Shown piece by piece: positions 1-12,024 of a stretch of 64,000 nt of DNA. The stretch spans positions 37,103,389 through 37,167,388 of the forward strand of contig NC_080077.1 of assembly GCF_949987535.1 (NCBI RefSeq), given 5' to 3'. The DNA comes from Balaenoptera acutorostrata. Taxonomy: Eukaryota > Chordata > Mammalia > Artiodactyla > Balaenopteridae. The notes under the pieces were generated by a model. It saw only the letters and a list, made by a program, of their open reading frames with translations, was not told the origin of the DNA and did not search any database. Both the position numbers and the translations under genes were made by a program. The first letter of the stretch is position 1, and each line of letters starts with the position of its first letter.

Positions 1-619
1 CTCAAGGCTTCTATAAAATGTCCACAATATCACTCTATTAAAATATTGCTTAAATATTGATTTTGTTGCTGTCCTCATTTACATACCTTCAACCAAGAGC
101 TGCTAAAATGTGGAGGCAAGCAACACAAAAATCTCGATTATTTTTCCAGCTATTGAGTGTAACCTGCCTGTAAGATGAGAATAGAGAGGGGGAAAACTTG
201 TAACTTTTAAGACCTTGAAGTAAACAGTGATGGGTCAACTGAATGTAGCATGAGCTATGAGGAAAGTACACAAACAAGAAATGAACTGAGGTGCCTGCCT
301 ACAGAAACAGGGATTTATGCTGTGTTTAAAGAATATGAGAATCCTATTGCCCCCAAACTTTGAGGAAAAATCTATAGCAGCTGTTGCTTTGCGTTAATAT
401 ATCAGGAAAATGAAAGGAAAAGAATCTGTTACTCTCTTCGGCTGATGCAAGACAAAGGTTTGAGGATGAGATAGAAAATTTAGTAGAAACAGAAAACCAT
501 GAGAGGTGACTAGGGATAATGTATGCAGCATACTGCCCCCAGCGCCGAGAGGAAATCTTCTGATTTACTGGGGAGCGTGAGGGGTTTCCTGCAATTCAGG
601 GACAGAGACTCAGACCAGG

Positions 620-729
620 TGTTGTGTGTATGTGTGTGTATGTGCATATGTAAATCTACGTAAATATGTATACATGTGTATATATATGTATGTGTGTGTT
701 ATATATACACACACACACGTGTGTGTATA
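620..729. repeat. TG/TATG/CA-rich microsatellite
   Basis: Alternating TG, TATG and then CA dinucleotides form an imperfect simple repeat that is self-complementary in parts, with a TG-rich left half and a CA-rich right half. Confidence 0.85.
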
Positions 730-1604
730 GTCCCAGAAGGTTGGTTGACTTGGGGAACCCCAAGAGCTAACCCTAACCCTAAAATAACAAGCATGACAAT
801 TATTTCCATTTTTATTATGGTTTTTCCGTCTAGTAGTAACTTTAAATATTCATATCCATGGAATGTTTTAGAAAGGGATAAGATCGAAAGGGATAAAACC
901 ACAATGTTTTTGAATGTTTAAAGTTTTCCATTATTTACTTAATGCTTCCAGCTGAGAAACAACTAGTATCGGGGGTCAAATCTAGTACAACAAAATTGTA
1001 CTTCCCAGACTGATTCATAACACAACAATTTTATATGTCTTTATTTCCCCCTCAATTATGGCATTAACTTTTAAAAAATCCAGCGGTAATTCTTTCTGGT
1101 ACAGAATACATCCTGATTAGAATTATTTTGAGATAATACAGCTGAATTCTACCTCAAAGCAGGAGTACCACTTCTTTAGATTCATGGAACTACAAAGTGC
1201 CAGTCTAAAGGATAACAGGAGAAAAACATTAAAGAAGCTCTTAAAAATCTGCTGTCTTACATGACTCAGCCATAAGAATGAACAAAATGCCCAGTTCTGT
1301 CTTCATCTCCCAAAACCCTATTTTGAAAGGTTCTGTTTACTAAATGTCATGTGTGAATATTTTATTTTCCCAATTCTCGTTAATTAAAAAAACCTACCAA
1401 TTGACATAACTGTCATCATCACCAGTAGATAAAATTCCTGTCAAAAGCAAAGAAACGACGTTTTATTTAGCCTATGCAATCAATGATTGAATTAGATTTC
1501 CATTAAGCTTTCTAAAATACTGAAACTGGCTCTCTGATGTCTCTCCTCATTGCTACTACTGATCTAGCCAGTATTTAGACTCTTCATTTAAAAGAAAGAC
1601 TGTC

Positions 1605-1893
1605 GGGGCTTCCCTGGTGGTGCGGTGGTTGAGAATCTGCCTGCCAATGCAGGGGACACGGGTTCGAGCCCTGGTCTGGGAGGATCCCACATGCCGCGGA
1701 GCAACTAGGCCCGTGAGCCACAGCTACTGAGCCTGCGCATTGGAGCCTGTGCTCCGCAATGGGAGAAGCCACGAGAGTGAGAGGCCCGCGCACCGCGATG
1801 AAGAGTGGCCCCCGCTTGCTGCAACTAGAGGAAGCCCTCGCACAGAGGGCTTTCTCAACACAGCCAAAATAAATAAATAAATATTAAAAAAAA
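1605..1893 (+). mobile_element. CHR-type SINE (long form), plus orientation
   Basis: tRNA-Glu-derived head (CTTCCCTGGTGGTGCGGTGG, B box GGTTCGAGCCCTGGTC), the GC-rich body typical of cetacean CHR-2 elements, and an (AAAT)n/A tail. Flanked by a perfect 14-bp target site duplication AAAGAAAGACTGTC at 1591-1604 and 1894-1907. Confidence 0.95.
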
Positions 1894-1944
1894 AAAGAAA
1901 GACTGTCCTCCCATTCCACAGATAAACAGGCAAAAAATATGAAA

Positions 1945-2415
1945 TGACATTTGTACAAGGCTATTCTTTGCAGCATGATTTATGATAGCAAAAGACTGAA
2001 AATAACCCAACTGTCCATTAAATTCAACTAAGACTGGCTGAATAAATTACAGTAAATCCATACAGTGGAGTATTGTGTAGTTATAAAAAGGAATGAGGAA
2101 GATCTTTATACACTTATGAAATCATTTCTGGAATAAATTCCTAAGGTAAAAAAGAAAAAGCATGGAACAAGGTTAAGCTATCTTTTGTGTAAGAAGGTGG
2201 AGTATAAATATAAACACACGCATACATATCTACTCACAAAGGAAAGATAAACCAAAAATATTTTTTTTTGGTTTCTTACGGGGAAAGAGGTACAGGGTAG
2301 AGATAACAAGAGAATGGATACTAGACTTCAAATGTACTTTGCTGTACAATTTTGATTTTAAAAGCATGTGAATATTTACCATACATTTTTGGACTCAAAA
2401 AGAAAAAAAAAAAGT
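1945..2415 (+). mobile_element. Old L1 (L1M-type) fragment, sense
   Basis: Resembles the end of L1 ORF2 and its 3' region: 'gatagcaaaagactgaaaat', then 'tggctgaataaattacagta', then the 'tacagtggagtattgtgtag' motif, ending in an A-rich stretch near 2400. Diverged and non-coding. Confidence 0.7.
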
Positions 2416-2797
2416 AGTCCTTAACAATGGAAAACAAACAGAAATGAGTGAACCTAACTATATGTCATGTTGGTAGCATAATTACACAAAGAAAAGATAA
2501 TTTCAAGTGACTAAAATACAGAATTTTGACTACTTATACCTAGTGACACCCACTAAAAGAGAATTTTTCATTTCAATTCAGATCATAGGCAAGCTTCTCA
2601 AGTGTAGGACATGCCATACTCATCTTTGAGCTCCAAGTGAGTAACACATATCAATAGTAAGCCTGCAAAAAATGTTCAGTAAATGACAGTTGCTTAAATA
2701 GAAAGATAAAACTACCGATATTCCCTTATCTACCCCTTAAAAAAATGGTGTGTCATTAGGGTTTTCATATACTTTTCCACAGAAATGGTTGACCTTT

Positions 2798-3092
2798 GGG
2801 CTTCCCTGGTGGCGCAGTGGTTAAGAATCCGCCTGCCAACGCAGGGCACACGGGTTCAAGCCCTGGCCCGGGAAGATCCCACATGCCGTGGAGCAACTAA
2901 GCCCGTGCGCCACAACTACTGAAGCCCGCATGCCTAGAGCCCGTGCTCCACAACAAGAGAAGCCACCGCAATGAGAAGCCCGTGCACCACAACGAAGAGT
3001 AGCCCCCGCTTGCTGCCACTAGAGAAAAGCCCGCGCAGCAACAAAGACCCAACTCAGCCAAAAATAAATAAATAAATTTATATTAAAAAAAA
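2798..3092 (+). mobile_element. CHR-type SINE (long form), plus orientation
   Basis: Full-length head, body and A-rich tail. The 16-bp target duplication is AGAAATGGTTGACCTT at 2781-2796 and AGAAATGGATGACCTT at 3093-3108, with one mismatch. Confidence 0.95.
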
Positions 3093-3319
3093 AGAAATGG
3101 ATGACCTTCTTAAAGTTGGAATTATGGCCATTGTTTGATTATAACAGCGTTTCTTAAACTTTTCTCATTATCACCCTCCTAAGGAACATTTTTAGACTTT
3201 TTCCTAATTGCCCTCCCATGATATGTTAATATCACAAATATATTGTGTATCTCTCATGTCCTATATGGCATAGCTGTACTTTATATATAAAGAGTAAACC
3301 ATATACTTTCCTCCTTCAC

Positions 3320-3640
3320 CTCCTTCAGGGGTTCATTCAAATGCCACCTTCTTAGTGCAGCTTTTCCTGACTAAAAATTTAAAATTGCATCCCTTTTCTC
3401 CTTTTTTGTTCCCATCTAATGAACTATGTATCAATATTTTGAACTATGTATCAATATCTATTCTCTATATAATATTTTACTTATTATGTTGCTTACTGTC
3501 TATTTCCTGTGAGTAGAATGTAAGCTCCATGAGGACAGGGATTTTTGCACATTTTATTTACTGCTATATCCTAATGCCTCCAACAGTGCCTGACACACAG
3601 AAGGCATTCATTCAAATACTGAGTAATGGATGAGTGACTG
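3320..3640 (+). mobile_element. L2 LINE 3' end, sense
   Basis: Matches the well-known L2 tail: '...aatgccaccttcttagtg', 'gaatgtaagctccatgagga' and 'cagtgcctgacacacag'. An old shared mammalian repeat. Confidence 0.85.
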
Positions 3641-3763
3641 AGTTTCCTCTTTCTCAGGGACAAAGCTCTACCACCCTGGGCCATTTTAAACCTCTCTCCA
3701 TTGGCACCTTCCCATTAGGATTAAAACGCACCAAAGTCTTCACTGTTTTAAAAAGCTTTCTCT

Positions 3764-4069
3764 CGGGCTTCCCTGGTGGCGCAGTGGCTGAGAGTCTGCC
3801 TGCCAAAGCAGGGCACACGGGTTCGAACCCTGGTCTGGGAGGATCCCGCATCCCGCATCCTGCATCCCGCATGCCGCGGAGCGGCTGGGCCCTTGAGCCA
3901 CAATTGCTGAGCCTGCGCGTCTGGAGCCTGTGCTCCGCAACAAGAGAGGCCGCGAGAGGCTCGCGCATCGCGATGAAGAGTGGCCCCTGCTTGCCACAAC
4001 TGGAGAAAGCCCTCACACAGAAACGAAGACCCAACACAGCCAAAAATTAAATAAATTAAAAAAAAAAAA
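3764..4069 (+). mobile_element. CHR-type SINE (long form) with an internal 7-bp expansion
   Basis: Complete element with a 14-bp target duplication AAAAAGCTTTCTCT at 3750-3763 and 4070-4083. Inside it, the usual single 'atcccac-atgccgc' segment is expanded: ATCC(C/T)GC is present four times in tandem at 3843-3870. Confidence 0.95.
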
Positions 4070-4149
4070 AAAAAGCTTTCTCTTAACTCCATCTCCTCCT
4101 GTAGTTACCTTACCTTTTCCCTTCTCCCCAAGACTGCCAAACTTCCTTC

Positions 4150-5320
4150 AAAAGTTGTCTGTATTTGCTGTCTTCAATTTTTTATCCTTCAGGTTCTTAT
4201 CAACTACAATCTGCCTTCTGCCTCACCACTGCACTGCAGTTGCTCTCCTCAAGGTCAATGACCATCACTCTGGGGACAAAACCAGTTCTGATCTAAGTTG
4301 CCCTCTCTGCAGGCATATTGGAGAATCACCTAACCCAGATTCGAGGATTAGGGAAGGCTGATGTTGCTGCCAATTCCTATCTTCCTGACATACTCCCTTC
4401 TCTTAGCTTTCCTAGTTATCCCTCTGTTTCTCTCTCCTCTTTTCAGGTCCTCTTCCTCTGCCTCTCTCTTATGATGTTAGTGTTCTTTACAGTTCTGTGT
4501 AGGGAGGGGCCCCTTCACTTCTTACTCTACATATACTTCCTAGGTGATCTCATTAATTTCCCTCTTTTCAATTTCCATCTATAAACTGACAGTTCCTATA
4601 ATCTGAGCTAGAGATGCATCTCTCTGCAAGTGTCAGACACCTAAATATCCTTAAATTGATTGGCTTTTCTTCATTCCCACTACTACATCTTATTTCAGGC
4701 CATCATCAGGCTGGATTACTTCAACAGCCTCATAACTGATCTCCATGCCTCCAGACTGGTCCTCTCTAAATCATTCTACAATGGTGTCAGATAATCTTTC
4801 AAAGATCAAACCCTTTCATATAACTTCTCAACCCCTTTCTTCCAACCCAGCATTAACAGTAGCATTAAACACTGTAGAGCTTCCCTTCACTCTTCAAGTA
4901 AAGCCAAAACTCCTTAACATGAATTACAGTAGCCTTAATAACGTGGCCCCTTGTCTACCTCTCCAGCCTCATCTTTCACCACTCATCCCCTCAAACTCCA
5001 TGCTCCAGTTAGACTGCATTTCTGTTCTCCTGTGGCAGAAACCAAACCTCTGAAGGTGCTCTTTACCAGGGGTATCTTCTCTCCTCCTCACCTGACCAAT
5101 GCCTACTTACTTTTTCATGTCTCACTTCCTCTGGAAAGCCTTCCCTATCCCTTCAAATCTGGGCCAGATGCTCCTCCCACCAGCCTTGCAAAATACTGCA
5201 GGTGGTAAAACCATCTCACCATACAACAGGGCACTGTTATCAGCTGCCTCTTCTGTCCCTTTAGATTATAAAATCCAGACAGGGACTATCCTTTACCTTG
5301 CTCACCAATGAACAGTGCTT
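4150..5320 (+). mobile_element. L2 LINE, coding and 3' portion, sense, degraded
   Basis: The segment follows the order of the L2 reverse-transcriptase region and tail: 'ctctcctcaaggtcaatgac', 'ctggattacttcaacagcct', 'atctttcaaagatcaaaccc', 'cctctccagcctcatctttc', then a weak 3' UTR. All frames are broken; short open frames here are relics and not genes. Confidence 0.75.
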
Positions 5321-5749
5321 AGAAGGAAGTCAATTTACTTTTAACAAATGAATGAATGATTACTACAAAAACAACAACAACAACAAAAAACCACAAAGAA
5401 GCCCAGAATCTTTGGAGCTGAGTCTTTCAAAAGATGTTTCTTTAAAGGCAAGTCGAGCTGGTGGAAGAAAGTGCCTACCAGATCATCTGTTTTAAAATAT
5501 CTGGACAAAGTCTTAATGCTCTGAAAATGTCCACATATCCTAACTGATAACATTTCTAAGGAACTGGACCCTTTAGTGGAAATCAGAATCTATTAAGTAA
5601 TAGTTTGACCTCCGACCCACTCCTGCCAGCCTATTTTCAGTCAATATAACAAACAGGCTTTTCACAATTACCATTATCTATTTTTCTACTGGTTTCTCTT
5701 CAGTACCAGTATTAAGAGTGCGGAATGTAAAAGCAGTGTCTAGAAAGGC

Positions 5750-6640
5750 GGGGGGAGGGGGGGGTCCCTTTAATAAAATCAGAGGCCATACATGGCTATT
5801 GTCCACTAAATACCTCGGCAGCTGCAGAGAGACTTTACCACTACATTTTCTCCCCTTAGAATAGCAAAGAGGTGGCTGGTGACACTCCCCGCGCCTAGAG
5901 AAGCAAGTCTGTCATTATCACTAGGACACCCAGCCTCCCCCAGCCCCATTTAACAGGACCCTCCCCACCCGATCCAGGAGCGATCGGGTCCCCGGTCGCG
6001 CGTCGCCGCCAACCTCACAGTACAGGAGTTCAGTGCTGGGATCCTGCTGCGCCGCGATCCGGCAGAACACGCACTTGCTATTGTAGTTCTCGAGCTCCGG
6101 CGACTCTGCGGCGACGGCGGTGGTCTCCGAAGGGGACCCCAGAGGTTCTGCAGCCGCCGCTGCCTCAGAGTCGGCACATGACTTTCTGAAATCGCATTCC
6201 TGCTCCTCCGCCATCGCCTCCGCTCCAGCGCCGCCGAGAGCCTCAGGATTCTCCCGGACAACAGGGCCTACGCAGTTAGCCTCCCGCACCTCCTAGATTT
6301 TACCTCGAGGCGTCGCCCCTCGCCTGGCGCTGGGGCGGACAGGGAGTTGGGCACGCGCGCTGATCTCGGGCTAAGCTAGACCGAAGGCGACTGACTAGCT
6401 GCAGAGCCGCAAAGCCAGAGGCTCGCCTGCACGCCGGCTGCCACCAGGGGACGTGCGAGGACGCTACACGGAAGAGCGGTCGGCCGCGGCAGTCGCCCAT
6501 CCCTCTGCGTCTCGTTGGTAACTACGCAGGACTTCCGCCAAAACGTAGGCTCGCGCCCCACGTCGCGGTGACGTCACGGGAGCGCCCTGTTCTCGGGGCG
6601 GAATGGAACCTGTTGACGGTACTGAACGTCGTTTCCCTGA
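5750..6640 (-). promoter_or_regulatory. HINT3: CpG-rich promoter region of HINT3
   Basis: This segment is far richer in G, C and CpG than the surrounding AT-rich DNA and covers HINT3 exon 1 and its upstream flank, as expected of a housekeeping CpG-island promoter. A perfect palindromic CRE (TGACGTCA) lies at 6569-6576 and an ETS core (CGGAAGT on the minus strand) at 6531-6537, both upstream of the ATG at 6214. No TATA box is obvious. The transcription start cannot be fixed from sequence alone. The CpG density is seen directly; the promoter role is inferred from position. Confidence 0.8.
6014..6214 (-). CDS. HINT3: HINT3 exon 1 (histidine triad nucleotide-binding protein 3), N-terminal 67 codons
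   Basis: The frame starts MAEEQECDFRK and ends with the conserved stretch KCVFCRIAAQQDP...TELLYCE, which closely matches the N terminus of mammalian HINT3. That protein is a HIT-superfamily nucleotide phosphoramidate/adenylate hydrolase. The catalytic HxHxHxx motif lies in later exons, which would be at lower coordinates beyond the window; I found no second exon in 1-5900. The start was chosen because it is the first ATG in frame, with G at -3 and +4, and it matches the family start. The N-terminal 40 residues are Ala/Glu/Ser-rich and poorly conserved, as is usual for HINT3. The donor is probably GAG|GTTGGC (GT at 6013-6012); a better consensus site, GTGAGG, overlaps five bases earlier, so the exact end is uncertain. 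NCOA7 lies upstream in the same orientation, as in human. Confidence 0.9.
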
Positions 6641-7651
6641 AGCCTGTAATGTAAGGTGCCCCAAGAGTGTATAACGATGTCTTTAAAAAAAGTTTTTAAA
6701 GTTTAATTTTTTAAGCTTACAAATTCGTAGATTTTAAGAGAATGAACAAAATTTCTAGAACTTTGTTTTCAACAAGATCATATTTGATGCTTTGCGTACG
6801 CATTTTCAGCTATGATAATTTTAGGTGCTAAGCTCAAAATGTGAAACTGAACTTCCCATCTGTCTTTAATTGTTGTTGTTGTTGTTGTTAACAGCACCAG
6901 CTAGATCAAAATAGCGCGCTTTATCTCATTCTTCATACACGGGTAAGGCGGAATCCTGTAGTTTATAGTCTGAAATATTCCGGAACTTTACTGCCTGTGG
7001 CTCATTATGCCTCACCTGGACCACTGCGATATCCTTCTAACTAGTTTTCCTCCTTGAGTTTTCTGCCACTCAGGCAAAAACCGTGTGTTACCAACCCAGG
7101 TGCTTGGACTCTTTATAACTTTTCATAAGGAGTCTGAGACTAAACTTTTAAAAGGCCTCTCAGGGCCAGGAAAGCCATGCCAAGGGATTATCACAGATTT
7201 TGCCTAACAGATTTGGATGAATTCCTCCCTTTTTGAGGTTCCCCCCAAAATACCTTGAAACTCTTGCATTTGTTTGGAGGTGGCCTTCCTTATATATTGG
7301 ATAAAGTTTCTGGGACCCTCTGAGTTTCCAATTTCTGGAGGGTTCAGGTAGAGAGAAAATATAAATGTTTCAATTCTACTTAGGGGTGTAATTTACCAAA
7401 CTGCTATAAATCATTATTAGCTTGAGGGGAAGGGTTTCCTTGTATCAGGAGGACACAGAATAAAAGCCAGTAATATCTCAGGTGAGACCGAAAAATTATA
7501 GCCATATCCATCAGTTTACTCAATCCCATGTAATTAATAGTCTTATAGAGCCATCTGGTTTACCCAGTTCAGCGGTATGATATGAAAGTTATCAGAAACT
7601 TGTACTTGTCAAAAAGCCCTTTCTATGAACCTTCCTGAAATGAAGCATTTT

Positions 7652-8200
7652 TGTTTTTTTAAATTTATTTTATTGAAGTATAGTTGATTTACAATGTTGT
7701 GTTAATTTCTGCTGCATAGCATAGTGACGCAGTTATGCATGTATGTACATTCTTTTTCGTATTCTTTTCCATTATAGTTTGTCACAGGAAATTGAATATA
7801 GTTTCCTGTGCTATACAGTAGGACCTTGTTTATCCATTCTCTTTGTAATAGTTTGCATCTGCTAATCTGGAACTCCCAATCCACCCCTCCCCCACTTGGC
7901 AACCGCAAGTCTGTTCTCTTATGTCTGTAAGTCTGTTCCTGTTTTGTAGATAAGTTCTTTGTGTCATATTTTAGATTCCACATATAAGTGATATCATATA
8001 GTATTTGTTTTTCTCTTTCTGAATTACTTAGTATGATCATCTCTAGTTGCTGCAAATGTCATTATTTCATTATTTTTTATGGCTGAGTAGTATTCTATTG
8101 TATATATGTACCATATCTTCTTTATTCATTCATCTGTCAGTGAACATTTAGGTTGTTTCCATGTCTTGGCTGTTGTGAATAGTGCTGATGTGGACATAGG
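7652..8200 (-). mobile_element. Cetartiodactyl L1 3' end, antisense, 5'-truncated
   Basis: Read on the plus strand it begins 'tttattttattgaagtatag' and passes through 'cctgtgctatacagtaggac', 'tttagattccacatataagt' and 'tggctgagtagtattctatt'. This is the reverse complement of the end of ORF2 plus the 3' UTR of ruminant/whale L1. It is cut off near 8200 with no longer ORF2. Confidence 0.85.
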
Positions 8201-8684
8201 GGGGAGTCGCACCTGTCCTGACGATGTCCCTGGTGATACCTGCGATTGCTTTGCTCACTTACCTGTTACTTTCAAAAACTTGCTTCCCATTCCCAAACCC
8301 TGGACTTGATATAGTTCCCTACCATGGACGTGGGAGGAGCAAAACAAAGTATTTGAAAATTGTCTGGAGTATATGTCCTGGTGTGGGAACAGGCAAAAAT
8401 ATAGGCATTGTGTGTGCACAGACAGAGCTGCTACCAGGTGGGGTTCTGGATAGCTCCCCTGAGAAACAGCAATTTGAGTTGTGTGACAATAAACTAATTT
8501 TAAATTTTATTTGCGAAATGGAGTGCTCTTTTCTAATTTCAAAAGGTCACCATCTGGGCCAGTAGCACCCCTGCTTCAGAGGAGGCTCTGGAGTTAGACA
8601 GCTGTACAACTTACCATCTGTGAAGACATGGGCTAAGTTTTTTATCTTTCCCTGAGAGAGAGATATATATATATATATCTGAAG

Positions 8685-8750
8685 CACTCTGTTGCACACT
8701 TGAAACCAACACCTTGTAAATTAACTACACTTCAATAAAAATAACCAATA
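8685..8750 (+). mobile_element. L1 3' terminal fragment, sense
   Basis: The short segment 'gttgcacacttgaaaccaac ... actacacttcaataaaaata' matches the terminal L1 3' UTR just before its poly(A). It is preceded by a short (TA)n run at about 8663-8678. Confidence 0.65.
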
Positions 8751-8829
8751 TTGAAAATAACATACAATATGAATGTAAGTCACATTACTGTTATCAGTAG
8801 CAAACATTTATTAAGAGCCAACTCTGAAC

Positions 8830-9420
8830 ATCATACCATACTAAAACAAGCCTTTATTTGTCTGTGCTTTCCTCATCGCTTACTGATCCATTTCTCTGCT
8901 CTCCTTTGCAACCAAACTCCCCCGCAAAAGTTGACTGTACGCTTCCCAATCCCTCTCCCCCTCGTCTCTCACACTGTCTCCCATCAAGCTTTCACTGCCA
9001 TCATCCCGTCCAAACTATTCTGTCAAGGTGACCAATGACCTCCATGTCACCAAATCTAATTGTCTCTTCTCAGTGCTCATCTTTTCAGCAAAAGTTGGTT
9101 ATTATCTTCCTCTTGAAAAAACTTTTTTTTCCTCTTGTTTTCCAGGACACCACACTTTCAGCTTTCCTCCTACTTGATTGGTTGTTCCTTCTCCAGTCTC
9201 CTTGGCTGCTTCCGCTTCTTCCAAACCTCTCTCATCACTAATGGGCTTTGGTCCTAGGTTTTTCTGTCTCTCTCTCCCTCCTTCTCTCTCTCCTTCCCAC
9301 TCACACATAAAAAGCTGTACATATTTAACATATACAATTTTTATAATACTCTTCTCTTTAGCTATACTCACTCCTTTGGTGATCTCATGCAGCCCAATAT
9401 CATCCATTAGTCAGTGACAG
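8830..9420 (+). mobile_element. L2 LINE internal segment, sense
   Basis: L2 ORF2-derived sequence is recognisable as 'aaggtgaccaatgacctcca', 'ccaggacaccacactttcag' and later 'tgatctcatgcagcccaata'. Frames are broken. Confidence 0.75.
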
Positions 9421-10784
9421 AGCGGAGACCCCAGCCCAAGCAGTCTAACGGTAACCAGTGCTCTTAAATCATGGTACTTTGACGTGTACATGTGTTCAGA
9501 TATGTCTAGTATGAGTCATGTTTATTAAATATACATATGAATTTGTAAGAAAAATGCCTGAAAGAATACATACCAAATATATTTGCATTGTGATCTCTGG
9601 ATGGGTAAATTATGTCTTGATGTTTTTCCTTTTTTTGGTTTACCTGTATATTTTGCGTCTTCAACAGTGAAAATATAGTACTTTTGTCATAAGGAAAACA
9701 TTTTAACAGATTTTTAAAATTCAGGATTCCAAATAAACTTCATTTCCTTTAATCATTCTCTGTTTCATAAATAATCTCATTCTACAAATTTTTGAGTTGT
9801 TCAACCCTGATGTCAAAAGCCATGAAGCATTTTTAGGCAGATTTCTTGGTGTTTTGGGGAGAGACAGACAGTGGAGCTACTACAACCATATGTCTGATAC
9901 AGTGCAGTATTTAGTCCATTTTGCAGTGAGGATATGGAAAGTGTGTTGGTGAGTTTGTCTTAATCTTATAAAGTATCATCTCGACAGTAACACCCCTTTT
10001 CCACATCCTAAATAGAAATTTCCTGAACACAAATACAAAAACCTTCTCTGGCTTATATTTAGTAAATAGGAATAACTTTTTGCTGTTTCACCAGTGTCTC
10101 AAGAATTTTAGATTATTCTGAAGGTAAAAGAAAAGTGTGGACACATTTCCCTCTCCTTAAGAAAAACAGTATAAAAAGGAAATACTTAAGGCTAGAGTGG
10201 CTGTTGCTTGGTACTAAGTACTGCATGATTTTGGCCTCCATCTGTTGGAGTGAGTGAGATGTCTAACAGGCAAAAGAAGGGGAGGAAGGAGTGCTTGTGT
10301 GTGGGAAAGGAGGGAAATTTCCAGTTTCCGATTATTAAACTGCCTTATTTAGAGCTCTCTTTGAACAAATACTGGCAAGTGGCCCAGAGTCCCGACTTGT
10401 GACTGTTTGAGCTTTGCTGAAGGACTTTAAGGGAAGTCCTGATTTGTTGTTCTGAAGTGGAAACTGTGTAAATTATTTGTAATGGAGAGAATGATAAAAG
10501 AAAAAAAAAAATCCCCTCTCCTTATAGCAACTTTCCCATTCCTGCTGTTTCCCTGGTAAGTTATTTTGTTTACTTGCCTACAGAATATAATGCAGACACT
10601 TCTGCTTTTTTTCATAATACTTTCCTGAGAGCCATGTCTTCAAAGCATTGAAAATAATTTCTACTTTTATCAGAAATAAGATTACACTTAGACTTTGCAT
10701 TTCTGATAAAGAATTCAGCATAAACAAAGTTTGATGTGACTAACACCATAATAGTACTCCCTTACCTTTGTCTGGCATTTTGCA

Positions 10785-10965
10785 ATTTTCTAAGGCACTT
10801 TCATATATGTAAATTAATATGATTCTCATGACAAATCAGAGAAGTAGATTTTATTACCCCTATTGTAGAAATGGAGAAAATGAGACATAGGAAGATGAAT
10901 CAGCCTACTCACGATCATTTAGTTGGTGGATGATAGAGGGATTCAGACCTTTAGTGGAACCAGAC
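10785..10965 (-). mobile_element. MIR SINE, antisense
   Basis: Shows the antisense MIR order: 'attctcatgacaaatcagag', then 'tagaaatggagaaaatgaga', then 'cattta gttggtggatgat'. Diverged. Confidence 0.65.
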
Positions 10966-11199
10966 CAGAGGCACTTTCTTTCTCCCTCAAATCAATAGAA
11001 AACAGCTACCACGTAAATCAGCCCACCTCCATTCTCTTGAAGTTAATGTAAATTTTCTTGTCAAATTCACACCTGTATTTTTTCATAATCTCAAGGCCAA
11101 TAAATCTCATCTTCACCATTCATTCTTTTTCTTGTTAAATTTTTTTTAAAATTTTTCTTAACTGACACCCAAAGTGTCTTATGCTTCTTTTTCCCCTAA

Positions 11200-11960
11200 C
11201 GTTTTTCCATCTCTGACCTCTTTGAATCTCTTTCCACTTTAAAAGCCACAGTTTCTTTGTAAGCACCCTAATCTGTATCCTCAACTTCCTCACAGAACCA
11301 TACCTTCACCTTCTTGCCTTAACTGAAACCTGGCATTCCCCCAAGGATATCACTTCCCTTGAGCATTGACAAACAAAAACTGCTTTTTCTCCCCACCTTC
11401 CAGCATGCTGAGAGAGCTTTGGAAGCAGTGCTGGCATTCTCTGGCTTCTAACTGCCAGTCCAGGGGATCCCATTCCCACCTGTATGCAGCTCCCCACCCT
11501 CTGCGCCCTTTCGAGTATCACGCTATAGCACGAAGCATAATCACGTCGTGCACCAGCTTCTTGGTCACTCCCCCAGATTCACAGAGAGCTTCAGGACCTG
11601 GCCCACAAATGCTGCCAGACTCCCACGTTATCTCAGACAACCTCAGCGTCCGTGACTCATAGCTTCTCAATCACACAAAGGGATTCCAGTGCCCTTTGCC
11701 TCCATTCCTCTTTAACACAACTCATTCCTGTGGCAAAATCCTAACTTGACATTTACCCAGATGCCCTGAAAACCTAAGCTTTAATGACTCTTCACACGTC
11801 TGAAAGCACCTGTCCTAGCAACTTCCTGACTTCTTAGTAATTTCTGTTCTTGATCTTTCTTCAATGCTTTCTGTTGCATTCCTACCTTCACTTCCTTCCC
11901 TACACAGCATAAACCCCAAAAGCCCATCATTTCCCAGAATTGCTTCTGGGCACCCACCAT
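11200..11960 (+). mobile_element. L2 LINE 5' ORF2 (endonuclease) region, sense, degraded
   Basis: Contains 'cttaactgaaacctggcatt' followed by 'cccccaaggatatcacttcc', which corresponds to the TETWL... stretch of the L2 endonuclease. No intact frame remains. Confidence 0.6.
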
Positions 11961-12024
11961 GCCCTCCCTCTATTTTTGCTGTACTGCCAGTAACTTGCTA
12001 TTGCCTATGGTTATCTAATTGGTT

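Larger units (their letters stand above)
1..6013 (-). other. HINT3: HINT3 intron 1 (5' part, incomplete)
   Basis: This is the sequence downstream of HINT3 exon 1 on the gene strand. It holds three CHR SINEs, L2 and L1 fossils and a TG-rich repeat, listed separately. No HINT3 exon 2 (the segment after ...LLYCE) could be found in any minus-strand frame, so the intron appears to continue past the window edge. The pieces 1-620, 730-1590 and 5320-5750 show nothing recognisable. Confidence 0.75.

Noticed and set aside
767..782. CTAACCCTAACCCTAA, telomere-like repeat
   Set aside because: Only about two and a half units; too short to argue for an interstitial telomeric array.
1605..1680. tRNA-Glu-like genes at the heads of the SINEs
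   Set aside because: The A and B boxes are present, but the cloverleaf is not preserved and each is fused to a SINE body with a target duplication.
3764..4361. Plus- and minus-strand frames of 114-143 codons around a SINE
   Set aside because: They translate the SINE body, as do equivalent frames at 14738, 26678 and 58314; the recurring peptides are repeat-derived.
1..5900. HINT3 exon 2
   Set aside because: No frame encodes the segment expected after TELLYCE (an acidic stretch leading to the HIT core), so it is taken to lie beyond the window.
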